Source of the DNA: Candidatus Nomurabacteria bacterium
GTDB taxonomy: Bacteria > Patescibacteriota > Minisyncoccia > Phycocordibacterales > CSBR16-119
Length of the DNA stretch: 11,522 nt
Assembly (NCBI GenBank): GCA_007117675.1
Contig: SKGB01000002.1
Coordinates: forward strand, 1-11,522
Direction of reading: 5' to 3'
In this document: positions 1-6,482 of the stretch, in pieces
How the letters are laid out: every line of letters begins with the position of its first letter
How positions within the stretch are numbered: position 1 is the first letter of the stretch
Position numbers and translations under genes: made by a program
The notes under the pieces: model-generated
Database searches by the model: none
What the model saw: the letters and a program-made list of their open reading frames with translations, nothing else
Told to the model about the DNA's origin: nothing

Positions 1-165
1 AATGAATTTACCAGCATTAGCTTGCTTTCTAGCTTTACTTCTAGCAGCTCCAGTTAAATCCTCGTAGTAAGCAATTAACCAAGAAGACTTGACTTGATGA
101 CAGACGGGAAAGGAAATCAGATACACAAGTTTATCTTGTGGTTGTATATTTAATTTTAAATCCAT
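1..165 (-). CDS. Hypothetical protein, 3' end beyond the window
   Basis: An open reading frame of 55 codons runs from an ATG at 165-163 to the left edge without a stop, so only the N-terminus is visible. The protein starts MDLKLNIQPQDKLVYLISF and continues into a basic stretch around residues 38-53 (TGAARSKARKQANAGKF). I do not recognise the family. The frame is supported by a good promoter immediately upstream (TTGACA at 211-206, extended -10 at 191-183) placed so that the mRNA leader would be only about 10 nt. There is no signal peptide or membrane segment in the visible part. The lysine/arginine-rich segment could bind nucleic acid, but that is only a guess. Confidence 0.5.
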   Translation of the reverse strand, partial: MDLKLNIQPQDKLVYLISFPVCHQVKSSWLIAYYEDLTGAARSKARKQANAGKFI

Positions 166-182
166 ATTGGTACTTTTTCGAA

Positions 183-211
183 ACAATATCACAAAATATT
201 TATAGTGTCAA
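183..211 (-). promoter_or_regulatory. Promoter for the left-edge minus-strand gene
   Basis: Read on the minus strand there is a perfect -35 TTGACA (211-206), a 17-base spacer and a -10 TATTGT (188-183). The -10 is preceded by TGA, which makes an extended -10 (TGATATTGT). Transcription would begin around 176, about 10 nt before the ATG at 165. Confidence 0.5.
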
Positions 212-241
212 TATTGTTATAAGAACTCTCTGGTCTTTTTT

Positions 242-250
242 TGATATACT
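242..250 (+). promoter_or_regulatory. Extended -10 promoter element of the 276 gene
   Basis: TGATATACT fits the extended -10 pattern TGnTATAAT and lies 25 nt before the ATG at 276, giving a leader of roughly 19 nt. No clear -35 is visible at the usual distance, as is common when a TGn extension is present. The same TGnTATACT core occurs upstream of gapA and yqeY in this window. Confidence 0.45.
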
Positions 251-275
251 CAAAGAAACCAATAATACTTAGATC

Positions 276-656
276 ATGAAAACACTTCACGTTTGCATAC
301 TACTCATTTGGAGTGTATTCTCACAGGCTCAACCCAACAATTTTCAAGAAGCGCTTGAAAGATATCTTGATTTAAACCTTCAAAGAGACTCCATACTAGT
401 AGAAGTAATTCTTTTCCTTGACGAAATACATATCAAAGGAGAATCTGTCTGTGATTACAGTGAACACATCAATACGCAGATTGAAATAATAGACTTTATT
501 TCTGAATCTATTATTACTATTCTTGAAGGTGGGAACAGAGAAGATATCTCTCCAGAAACACATAAAGAAACCCAAGACCTTGTTTCTGACAGAAGGAAAA
601 GAAATGCTATCGTGACCTCAATGTTAAAAAAACTCATTGAGCCTTGTACTTTTTAA
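276..656 (+). CDS. Small secreted protein of unknown function
   Basis: This 126-residue protein has a typical Sec signal peptide: Met-Lys, a hydrophobic core at about residues 5-15, and a likely cleavage site near residues 17-19 (SQAQ before PNN). The mature part is about 107 residues, mostly helical in character, acidic in its first half and basic near the end (RRKRN at 106-110). It has two cysteines, Cys59 and Cys124, which could form a disulfide outside the cytoplasm. I do not recognise a family. The gene is a single transcription unit: it has its own extended -10 promoter upstream and a hairpin terminator 11 bases past the TAA stop. It diverges from the left-edge gene and converges on the carbon-metabolism operon. 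The presence of promoter, signal peptide and terminator makes it a credible gene. Confidence 0.75.
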   Translation: MKTLHVCILLIWSVFSQAQPNNFQEALERYLDLNLQRDSILVEVILFLDEIHIKGESVCDYSEHINTQIEIIDFISESIITILEGGNREDISPETHKETQDLVSDRRKRNAIVTSMLKKLIEPCTF

Positions 657-667
657 ACTATCAAGTA

Positions 668-695
668 AAAAAGCTGGTTCTAATACCAGCTTTTT
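668..695. terminator. Bidirectional rho-independent terminator
   Basis: A perfect 11-bp stem (668-678 pairing with 685-695, core AGCTGGT/ACCAGCT) closes a 6-base loop. It is flanked by A-runs on one side and T-runs on the other, so a U-tract follows the hairpin in either direction. It lies between the plus-strand gene ending at 656 and the minus-strand operon ending at 694, and can serve both. Confidence 0.85.
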
Positions 696-951
696 ATATA
701 ACTCGAATAAATCGTGGACCTTGATAGTTTTCTTTTTCAACCAAATCACTCAACATAGTAAGTGGTCGACAAAACATATCAGCATTTTTTTCTTCTAAAA
801 ACTCTGACTTATACAAAGGTTTATAACACACCATCATCTCTTGTGTTTCTGTGTGAAGTGACACACCGATAATTTCATAGGTATAATTGTGCTCTTCCCC
901 TTGAGGGTCGTGTTTAAAATGTTTCCAGATTTCTCCTTTTTGTGGATTCAT
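694..951 (-). CDS. DUF1653 family protein
   Basis: The protein has 85 residues if it starts at the ATG at 951-949 (MNPQKGEIWKHFKHD), immediately after the transketolase stop (TAATATG). A longer frame back to 996 would overlap the transketolase gene and lies outside the family's usual length. The pattern matches DUF1653: an N-terminal Gly...Trp-x-His-Phe-Lys, then a strand ending EIIGVSLHTETQE (residues 26-38), Tyr-Lys-Pro-Leu-Tyr (43-47), a basic-aromatic Arg-Pro-Leu-Thr-Met (62-66) and an ending Arg-Phe-Ile-Arg-Val (80-84). Typical family members have the same order of HFK, hseT-E, VYxxLY and RPlxMF. The biochemical role of the family is not established. It is the last gene of the carbon operon, and its stop codon lies within the terminator stem. 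Confidence 0.8.
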   Translation of the reverse strand: MNPQKGEIWKHFKHDPQGEEHNYTYEIIGVSLHTETQEMMVCYKPLYKSEFLEEKNADMFCRPLTMLSDLVEKENYQGPRFIRVI

Positions 952-952
952 A

Positions 953-1954
953 TTATTTTTTTGAATACATCTTTTTAACTGCAATTTTAATATCACTCAC
1001 TGTTAAACCATATTCCTCATACAGCTCTTGTGTATTTCCCGACTGACCAAATCTGTCTTGAACCCCAAGTATTTTCATTTTCTTTGGAGATTCTTGTGAA
1101 AAAAGCTCAGCAAGTGCGCTACCCATACCGCCTGCGACTTGGTGTTCTTCCACACTCACAACAGCCTCACAGTCTCGAGCAAATGACAAAACCCCTTCTT
1201 TATCCAAAGGCTTTATTGTTGAAAGATTGAGAACCGAAACAAAGATACCTTCATGGAATAGTTCTTCCGCGGCAATCACAGCGTGGTAGACCATCGCACC
1301 ACAGGCAATAATACCCACGTGTGGATTTTTATTTCTTTTTGTAACATCAAAAAAAACCTGACTTTTTCCGATTTCAAAGGGGGTATCTTTTGTGGTAAAA
1401 ACTGGACTTTTGTCACGAGCAAGTCGTATATACACCGGATGATCATACGAAGCAGAAGCAATAGTCACCTTTCTCGCCTCTTCGCTGTCACAAGGCACAA
1501 TAACGGTCATGTTAGGCTGTGCTCTCATGAGCGCAATATCTTCCAAAGCTTGATGGGTTGCACCATCAGGACCAACAGAGAGGCCCGCATGACAACCAAC
1601 AATTTTTACCGGAACATTATTGAGTGAAATAGTTGTTCTGATTTGTTCATTGTTTCTACCTGGAGAAAAGGCAGCGTAGGAAAGAATGAAAGGAATTTTG
1701 CCATACACAGCCATACCAGAACCAACTGCTGCAAGATTTTGCTCTGCCACACCAAGCTCGACATAGCGGTCAGGAAAACGTTCCCGAAACAAGTGAGCAC
1801 GAGTTGACTCAGCCAAGTCTGCACACAAAACCACAACCTGAGAGTTGTTTTCACCAAGCTCAACTAACCCATCTCCAAAACCATCCCTTGTTGCTTTCTG
1901 CTCAAGTGAATCTTTTTTGAGTATATGTGGATGTAATAAGTTGGTAGGTATCAT
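953..1954 (-). CDS. tktB: Transketolase, C-terminal subunit
   Basis: This 333-residue protein is the pyrimidine-binding plus C-terminal half of a split transketolase. It would pair with the N-terminal subunit encoded at 2187-3050 to form the thiamine-diphosphate enzyme that moves two-carbon units between sugar phosphates in the cytoplasm. Glu71 in ELGVAEQN (66-73) is the conserved glutamate that activates the cofactor. The GPDGATHQ motif (128-135) and the aromatic SYAAF segment (92-96) are as in bacterial and archaeal split transketolases. The C-terminal domain from about residue 200 carries VSVEEHQVAGGMGSA (266-280). Its length is normal for this subunit. The start at 1954 follows the stop of the small membrane protein gene by only 3 nt, and no Shine-Dalgarno sequence is seen. 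Deoxyxylulose-phosphate synthase shares the fold, but the separate halves and the pathway neighbours favour transketolase. Confidence 0.93.
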   Translation of the reverse strand: MIPTNLLHPHILKKDSLEQKATRDGFGDGLVELGENNSQVVVLCADLAESTRAHLFRERFPDRYVELGVAEQNLAAVGSGMAVYGKIPFILSYAAFSPGRNNEQIRTTISLNNVPVKIVGCHAGLSVGPDGATHQALEDIALMRAQPNMTVIVPCDSEEARKVTIASASYDHPVYIRLARDKSPVFTTKDTPFEIGKSQVFFDVTKRNKNPHVGIIACGAMVYHAVIAAEELFHEGIFVSVLNLSTIKPLDKEGVLSFARDCEAVVSVEEHQVAGGMGSALAELFSQESPKKMKILGVQDRFGQSGNTQELYEEYGLTVSDIKIAVKKMYSKK

Positions 1955-1957
1955 GGT

Positions 1958-2194
1958 TTATAATTCGTTAACGTCACGCAAACATTGTTCAAAAAACTGC
2001 GTATATCGTTCCTGATCATCAAACTCTTGAGCGTCTGTAAACTCAGTACATATTTCGACAGGGTCAGTAAGTATTGTGACACCGTCAAAATCACGGTTGG
2101 GTAGTATCTCTTTTTCAGACTTGTTGTTTCTCAAAAAAAGAAACAAAGCTAATACTAGAACCAATATACCTATAATGATATTTTTTTTACTCAT
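1958..2194 (-). CDS. Small single-pass membrane protein between the transketolase halves
   Basis: This 78-residue protein is of no family I recognise. A short basic N-terminus (MSKKN) is followed by one hydrophobic helix at residues 6-21 (IIIGILVLVLALFLFL), then Arg-Asn-Asn-Lys and an acidic soluble tail of about 55 residues. The tail has two cysteines, Cys49 and Cys71. The charge pattern predicts the N-terminus inside and the acidic tail outside, which may allow a disulfide. The start overlaps the end of the transketolase N-half by 8 bases (ATGAGTAA), so translation is probably coupled. The codons directly after the start form an 8-base A run. Its stop is 3 nt before the transketolase C-half. 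Sitting inside an operon between two subunits of one enzyme, with tight spacing, argues that it is a real gene. Confidence 0.7.
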   Translation of the reverse strand: MSKKNIIIGILVLVLALFLFLRNNKSEKEILPNRDFDGVTILTDPVEICTEFTDAQEFDDQERYTQFFEQCLRDVNEL

Positions 2195-3050
2195 GATGTG
2201 TTGAAATTATTTTACCTCGTAATGTTCTTAATTCTTCGAGAAACTTTTTCTCCTGCTCCTTTGTTGGTGGTTTTCCATGCCAGGTATAATCAAATTCAAT
2301 TTCTTTAATTCCCTTCCCTGGAATAGTGTGTGCAATGATCATGATTGGTTTTTCAACAATAGCTCGAGCAGTATCAATCGCATAAATAATTTCTTCAATA
2401 TTATGCCCATTCACTTCTATTACGTGCCAGTTAAAGGCTTCCCATTTCAAACGAAGCGACTCAAGAGGCATCACATCTTCGGTCATTCCATTAATCTGAA
2501 TATTATTTCTATCAATTATTCCAATAAGGTTTGAAAGTTTGTGCGCTGAAGCAAACATTGCAGCTTCCCAAATATTTCCTGCCTGCATTTCCCCATCTGA
2601 CATAAGGCAAAAAGTCATGAATTTCTTTTTATCCATCTTTCCCGCAAGCGCAATACCTGAGGCCTGAGACAAACCAGAACCCAAAGGACCCGAGGTTGTT
2701 TCAAGAGATGCTAGTTTTATTCTTTCTGGATGACCTTGTAGACGACCTCCAAATTTTCGTAGTGTTTTTAATTCTTCTACAGGAAAATATCCTGCATGCG
2801 CCATAGAAGCATATCGCACGGGAACAATGTGTCCATTTGATAAAATAATTCTATCTCTATCTTCCCATAAAGGATCATCTGGTTTATGTGACGCACTATG
2901 AAAATACAAAGCAGTAAACACATCAGCCATCCCCAAAGGGCCCGCAGTGTGTCCAGAACCAGCATCTTCGAGCATGTCAATAATAGACATACGAATATCG
3001 TTTGCAATAAGTTCTAATTTTTTAATTTTTTCTGGGTGAACAAAAGCCAT
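2187..3050 (-). CDS. tktA: Transketolase, N-terminal (thiamine-diphosphate-binding) subunit
   Basis: This 287-residue protein is the pyrophosphate-binding half of transketolase. Conserved histidines occur in GSGHTAGPLGMAD (31-43), SNGH (71-74), QGHP (105-108) and WHGKPP (258-263). GPLGSGLSQASGIA (121-134) is the loop near the substrate channel. The ThDP/metal motif begins at SDGE (151-154) and ends with the Asn pair at 182-183 (RNNIQING); the usual Gly of GDGE is Ser here. IPGKG (243-247) is also typical. Length matches other split N-subunits. The start at 3050 is 10 nt after the epimerase-like gene's stop, and the end overlaps the small membrane gene. With the C-half it would link fructose-6-P and glyceraldehyde-3-P to the pentose phosphates made by the neighbouring isomerase and epimerase. 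Confidence 0.93.
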   Translation of the reverse strand: MAFVHPEKIKKLELIANDIRMSIIDMLEDAGSGHTAGPLGMADVFTALYFHSASHKPDDPLWEDRDRIILSNGHIVPVRYASMAHAGYFPVEELKTLRKFGGRLQGHPERIKLASLETTSGPLGSGLSQASGIALAGKMDKKKFMTFCLMSDGEMQAGNIWEAAMFASAHKLSNLIGIIDRNNIQINGMTEDVMPLESLRLKWEAFNWHVIEVNGHNIEEIIYAIDTARAIVEKPIMIIAHTIPGKGIKEIEFDYTWHGKPPTKEQEKKFLEELRTLRGKIISTHHE

Positions 3051-3060
3051 ATGTGATTGG

Positions 3061-3735
3061 TTAAGATTGTACTAATTGTATCATATCTTCTGGTTTTTCA
3101 GCGTCACGCAATAAGCTACCAGACACAAGACGGTCTACGCCACTCTCTTTAAGAGCCTTACAATTATCCATAGAAACACCACCATCAACACTTATCGGAA
3201 CTTGAGGGTGTTGTTGTTTGATATGCTGTATCATGGCGTAGGTTTTTTCATTAAACAAAGAACCCTGCACACCGATCTGTGAAATACCCATACACTGCAC
3301 AAAATCAATTTCTTGTATAAGTTTTTTAAAATCATCAATAGAGTCATCTACAGTAAAAGCGATTCCGAATTCTGTATTTTTAAAATGAGCACCTTCCAAG
3401 AATTTCAGATATTCATCTTCTGAAATTGCCTTAGCATGAATAATAACCCTTCGAGGTTTCCATTTCATAAAAGCAGACAAAGAATCAAAAGGATTAAAAA
3501 TCATTAAATCAAGTTCTAAATTTTTATGAGTGTGCACTTCTAATAAAGACATGAGCTTGTCTTGCTCTTGCTTTTGTTCTTTGATACCAAAAGGCCATGT
3601 ATGATAAGGTGTTAAAACACCATCCATAATATCAAGTTGCACAAAAGACACAGACTCGATATCTTTGTATCGATTCATAAAAGACTCAATATCCTCTACT
3701 GACTTTGGCATGAGCGCTGGAATAATCTCAATCAT
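3061..3735 (-). CDS. rpe: Ribulose-phosphate 3-epimerase-like protein (divergent)
   Basis: This 224-residue TIM-barrel protein follows the order of ribulose-5-phosphate 3-epimerase. It has a first strand IIPALMP (4-10), LDIMDG (34-39), ELDLMI (74-79), VIIHA (97-101), GIAFTVDD (124-131), an MGISQIGVQG loop (149-158), ISVDGGVSMDN (181-191) and the phosphate-binding end RLVSGSLL (202-209). The two catalytic aspartates are in place: Asp35 and Asp184. However, in the usual enzyme the metal is also held by two histidines (xHxDVMD and DVHLM), and here these are Gln33 and Asp76. The Ser of the N-terminal APSxLSAD is lost too. It could use a different metal arrangement, act on another sugar phosphate, or be weakly active. 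Its place between aldolase and transketolase supports a pentose phosphate role. Confidence 0.8.
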   Translation of the reverse strand: MIEIIPALMPKSVEDIESFMNRYKDIESVSFVQLDIMDGVLTPYHTWPFGIKEQKQEQDKLMSLLEVHTHKNLELDLMIFNPFDSLSAFMKWKPRRVIIHAKAISEDEYLKFLEGAHFKNTEFGIAFTVDDSIDDFKKLIQEIDFVQCMGISQIGVQGSLFNEKTYAMIQHIKQQHPQVPISVDGGVSMDNCKALKESGVDRLVSGSLLRDAEKPEDMIQLVQS

Positions 3736-3741
3736 ATAAAT

Positions 3742-4854
3742 CTACTTTAAGATAAGAACAAATATAAAAAACAACAACACGGTAATCCAAAAAAATATTC
3801 GTAAGGAAATAACATGATTACGATTTATTTTTCCATTGTGATGTTCAAGTCGACCCTGCCTTGCGAGCGAGTTTAAAGAAAGTCTTTCAAGAAAAACTTT
3901 TTGAGTACCTTCAACATCTTTCCCCTCAGAAGAACCCCAAACATCCAAGGCGGGTTGCTGGATCGCTCGAGAAAAAGAAAAGGTTACAGGCCAAGGGTGC
4001 GGTCCCATTTTTGCTATTGCATCAAGATTATGCAAAGCATAGTCTGGCGACTGACCACCAGAAAGAAAGACTACCCCACCCACCTGTGGAGGTATTTTTT
4101 TTCTTAAAACATGCACCGTGTGACGTGCAACCATGTCGTGAGAAGATTGAACTTTGGCGTCTTTCCCTGCTATGACCATGCTTGTTTTTAAAATAATTCC
4201 ACCTTGATACACATCAGATGCTTTATGAAGCTCTGCAACCAAGATATCAAAAACTTTTTCCATGACATGTTTTGATTGTTCTATATCATGAGAGCCCTCT
4301 ATCAAAATTTCCGGCTCTAGAATTGGAACCATTTCATTTTTTTGGACAGTACGAGCATAGGCAACCAAATCCTCACAGTTCTTTTTGATAAGAGCTTGAG
4401 AAGGTGTTGTTTTACCAATCAAAAATACAGACCTCCATTTTGTAAAAGTTGCTCCCATTTTTTTATATTCTACAAGCCTCTCATTCAGACCACTCAAACC
4501 TTGTGTGTTTTTCTCTGGTGAATTAGACAAAAAAGGAACAAGACCCTGATCAACCTTAATACCCACTAACACATCTTTGTCCTGCAAGATATCTCTAAAC
4601 AACAAACCATCATCACTCATTTGACGTATTGTTTCGTCATACAAAATAACACCCGAAACATATTGTTCCATATTAGGAGCAGTGAAAAGTGTTTGACGAT
4701 ATTTTCTTCGAGATTCTTCAGTTTGTGGAATATTAAAATTCTCAAAACGCTTGTTTGCAGAACTATTACTTTCATCAGCCGCTAAAATACCCTTATGAGG
4801 ATGCATAAGCTTTGAAACAATATCGGTGAGTTTGTTTTTAGTATCTTGTGTCAT
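3742..4854 (-). CDS. fba: Class I fructose-bisphosphate aldolase with C-terminal membrane anchor
   Basis: This 370-residue Schiff-base aldolase reversibly cleaves fructose-1,6-bisphosphate to dihydroxyacetone phosphate and glyceraldehyde-3-phosphate. It aligns along its length with animal-type class I aldolases. Visible sites are GILAADES (22-29, Asp27), GIKVDQG (98-104, Lys100), TKWR (138-141, Lys139 and Arg141), LEPEIL (179-184, Glu180 and Glu182), the Schiff-base lysine Lys223 in IILKTSMV (220-227), FLSGGQS (263-269) and SFSRAIQ (293-299). NSLARQG (328-334) ends the homologous part. Where animal enzymes have a flexible tail ending in a catalytic tyrosine, this protein has a polar linker and a 20-residue hydrophobic helix (about 349-369, ISLRIFFWITVLLFFIFVLI) ending one residue later in Lys. 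That would make it tail-anchored to the membrane with the enzyme in the cytoplasm. The gene lies 15 nt after rpiB and 6 nt before rpe. Confidence 0.92.
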   Translation of the reverse strand: MTQDTKNKLTDIVSKLMHPHKGILAADESNSSANKRFENFNIPQTEESRRKYRQTLFTAPNMEQYVSGVILYDETIRQMSDDGLLFRDILQDKDVLVGIKVDQGLVPFLSNSPEKNTQGLSGLNERLVEYKKMGATFTKWRSVFLIGKTTPSQALIKKNCEDLVAYARTVQKNEMVPILEPEILIEGSHDIEQSKHVMEKVFDILVAELHKASDVYQGGIILKTSMVIAGKDAKVQSSHDMVARHTVHVLRKKIPPQVGGVVFLSGGQSPDYALHNLDAIAKMGPHPWPVTFSFSRAIQQPALDVWGSSEGKDVEGTQKVFLERLSLNSLARQGRLEHHNGKINRNHVISLRIFFWITVLLFFIFVLILK

Positions 4855-4869
4855 AAACGTGTCATTATG

Positions 4870-5346
4870 TTATGTTAAAAAATCATGTAAAGAATCTATT
4901 TTTTCTATACGACGAACATGGCGGTCTTCTTCTGAAAAAGGAGTGGTAAGCCAGTGAGATACAATAGAACATGCTTCTTCTACACTCATAAAACGCGCAC
5001 CAAGACTTAAAACATTTGCATTGTTGTGTGTGCGAGAAAGAGTAATTATTTCTGTATTACCTCCATAGTAAGAGACAGTCCGTACCGAAGGAAATCTGTT
5101 GCAGACAATTGCTTCTCCTGTGCCAGAACCCCCTAACACAATTCCTTTCAGAGACTCAGAATTACGGGAAACATCTCGAGCTACAAACTTAACAAAATCA
5201 GGATAGTCATCATGAGCATCCAAAGACAGGGGTCCATGATCTATTACTTCATAGTCATGGTTTTTCAAAAAATTAACCAACTCTTTTTTCATTTCAAAAC
5301 CAGCATGGTCAGAGGCTATTACAATTGTTCCTTTTGTTTGTTTCAT
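4870..5346 (-). CDS. rpiB: Ribose-5-phosphate isomerase B
   Basis: This 158-residue enzyme interconverts ribose-5-P and ribulose-5-P. I place the start at 5346 (MKQTKGTIVIASDHAGFEMK), 7 nt after the gapA stop. The longer open frame back to 5430 would overlap gapA and add residues unlike the family. Family features are the substrate-binding SDHAG (12-16), the anion-hole loop LGGSGTGEAIVCNR (71-84) and SRTHNNANVLSLGAR (104-118) with His107 and Arg118. The loop has no cysteine where Escherichia coli RpiB has its catalytic Cys. Instead Glu78 occupies the place used as base in the mycobacterial type (GGSGNGE). This is therefore the glutamate-type RpiB. LacA/LacB isomerases are relatives, but the pentose phosphate neighbours favour RpiB. 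Confidence 0.92.
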   Translation of the reverse strand: MKQTKGTIVIASDHAGFEMKKELVNFLKNHDYEVIDHGPLSLDAHDDYPDFVKFVARDVSRNSESLKGIVLGGSGTGEAIVCNRFPSVRTVSYYGGNTEIITLSRTHNNANVLSLGARFMSVEEACSIVSHWLTTPFSEEDRHVRRIEKIDSLHDFLT

Positions 5347-5353
5347 ATATGGA

Positions 5354-6379
5354 CTACAAAAAATCACCAATTCTAATAACGTGATCCACCAGCGTGTGCG
5401 TATACCCCATTTCATTGTCGTACCACGCAAGGACTTTCACCAAGTTCCCATCCACTACTCGTGTCATCCCAAGGTCTGCAATAGCAGCGTACGGACTTCC
5501 TAAAATATCACTCGAAACAAGACTATCTTCCGTCACTGAAAACACTCGCGACCATCGTGCATCTATTGATGCCTCCTTTAAAAGAGTATTTATTTCCTCT
5601 ACTGTAGTGTTTCGTTTTGAAATAAAGGTAATATCTGCCAAAGAACCTGCAATTACAGGAACACGTACCGCAATCCCATCAAACTTACCTTCAAGCTCTG
5701 GCAAGGCTTGTGTTACAGCAATCGCAGCTCCTGTACTTGTTGGTATCATATTTTGCGCACCCGCACGCCCCTGCCTCCAGTCTTTTTTATTAGGACCATC
5801 AACAATAGGCTGACTTGCGGTATAGGCATGAATCGTGTTCAATACAGCTTTTTCGATACCAACACTATCACCAAGAATTCCAACAATAGGACTTGTTGCA
5901 TTTGTGGTACACGAACCATTTGATGATATCTGGCAAGTTTCTAGTTTTTCGTCATTGATAGCCATCAAAACAGTTGCGGAATCAACACCTGAAAAAGCAT
6001 CTCCTTTTCCGGGCGCTGAAATAACCACACGTTTTGCACCAGCTTCTCGATGTATGTTTGCCTTTGAGTACTCGGTAAACACTCCGGTTGATTCAATCAC
6101 CACGTCAATATCAAGCTCTCCCCATGGAAGCTGTGTCGGGTCTTTTTCTGAATAGCAAGAAATAATATGTCCATCTACCACAAGCTTTCCATCAACAATA
6201 TCCACAGAAAAAGGAGAGATACCGTAGGCTGTGTCATATTTTAAAAGGTAGGCAAGGTTTTCAAGGTCACCCAAATCATTAACTGCAATAATTTGTAATT
6301 CTGAACGCTTCAAAGCAACCTTCAGAAAGGCTCTTCCGATTCGCCCAAGCCCGTTAATAGCTACTCGTGTTTTTTTCAT
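5354..6379 (-). CDS. gapA: Glyceraldehyde-3-phosphate dehydrogenase
   Basis: This 341-residue protein oxidises glyceraldehyde-3-P to 1,3-bisphosphoglycerate. It has a Rossmann NAD-binding domain with NGLGRIGR (9-16) and Asp35 at the end of the second strand, which suggests NAD rather than NADP. The catalytic Cys157 lies in SNGSCTTN (153-160), and the partner His184 in HAYTASQ (184-190). The phosphate-binding TSTGAA segment (214-219) and the C-terminal AWYDNEMGYTHT (318-329) are normal. The residue four after the active Cys, usually a second Cys in CTTNC, is Ala161. Gly155 replaces the common Ala. It is the first gene of the carbon operon and has the operon promoter about 38 nt upstream. No Shine-Dalgarno sequence precedes the ATG. 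Length is normal. Confidence 0.96.
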   Translation of the reverse strand: MKKTRVAINGLGRIGRAFLKVALKRSELQIIAVNDLGDLENLAYLLKYDTAYGISPFSVDIVDGKLVVDGHIISCYSEKDPTQLPWGELDIDVVIESTGVFTEYSKANIHREAGAKRVVISAPGKGDAFSGVDSATVLMAINDEKLETCQISSNGSCTTNATSPIVGILGDSVGIEKAVLNTIHAYTASQPIVDGPNKKDWRQGRAGAQNMIPTSTGAAIAVTQALPELEGKFDGIAVRVPVIAGSLADITFISKRNTTVEEINTLLKEASIDARWSRVFSVTEDSLVSSDILGSPYAAIADLGMTRVVDGNLVKVLAWYDNEMGYTHTLVDHVIRIGDFL

Positions 6380-6417
6380 GTGTGTACCATAGTTTTAATT
6401 AATAAGAATATAGTACT

Positions 6418-6426
6418 AGTATAACA
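6418..6426 (-). promoter_or_regulatory. Extended -10 promoter element of the gapA operon
   Basis: On the minus strand TGTTATACT matches TGnTATAAT apart from one base. It lies 38 nt before the gapA ATG and just past the gatB terminator on the other side. No convincing -35 is seen. Transcription would start near 6411 and leave a leader of about 32 nt for the eight-gene carbon operon. Confidence 0.45.
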
Positions 6427-6453
6427 AAAAGATAAGAAAACTAATGTGAATTG

Positions 6454-6482
6454 AAAAATCCTCACATACTGTGAGGGTTTTT
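6454..6482 (-). terminator. Rho-independent terminator of the yqeY-gatB operon
   Basis: A 12-bp stem (6454-6465 with 6471-6482, one G-U pair, core CCTCAC/GTGAGG) has a 5-base loop. In the minus-strand transcript it ends in a run of U. It starts directly after the gatB stop codon (6485-6483), closing the five-gene operon before the gapA promoter. Confidence 0.85.

Noticed and set aside
124..140. Six-base inverted repeat CACAAG/CTTGTG
   Set aside because: It lies inside the coding frame of the left-edge gene, the stem is short and there is no U-tract.
5347..5430. Extended N-terminus for RpiB
   Set aside because: It would overlap gapA by 77 bases and add residues not found in the family; the ATG at 5346 gives the normal start.
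5394..6155. Open frames of 139 and 106 codons on the plus strand opposite gapA
   Set aside because: They are antisense to a strongly conserved gene and have no recognisable product; they are shadows of gapA codon use.
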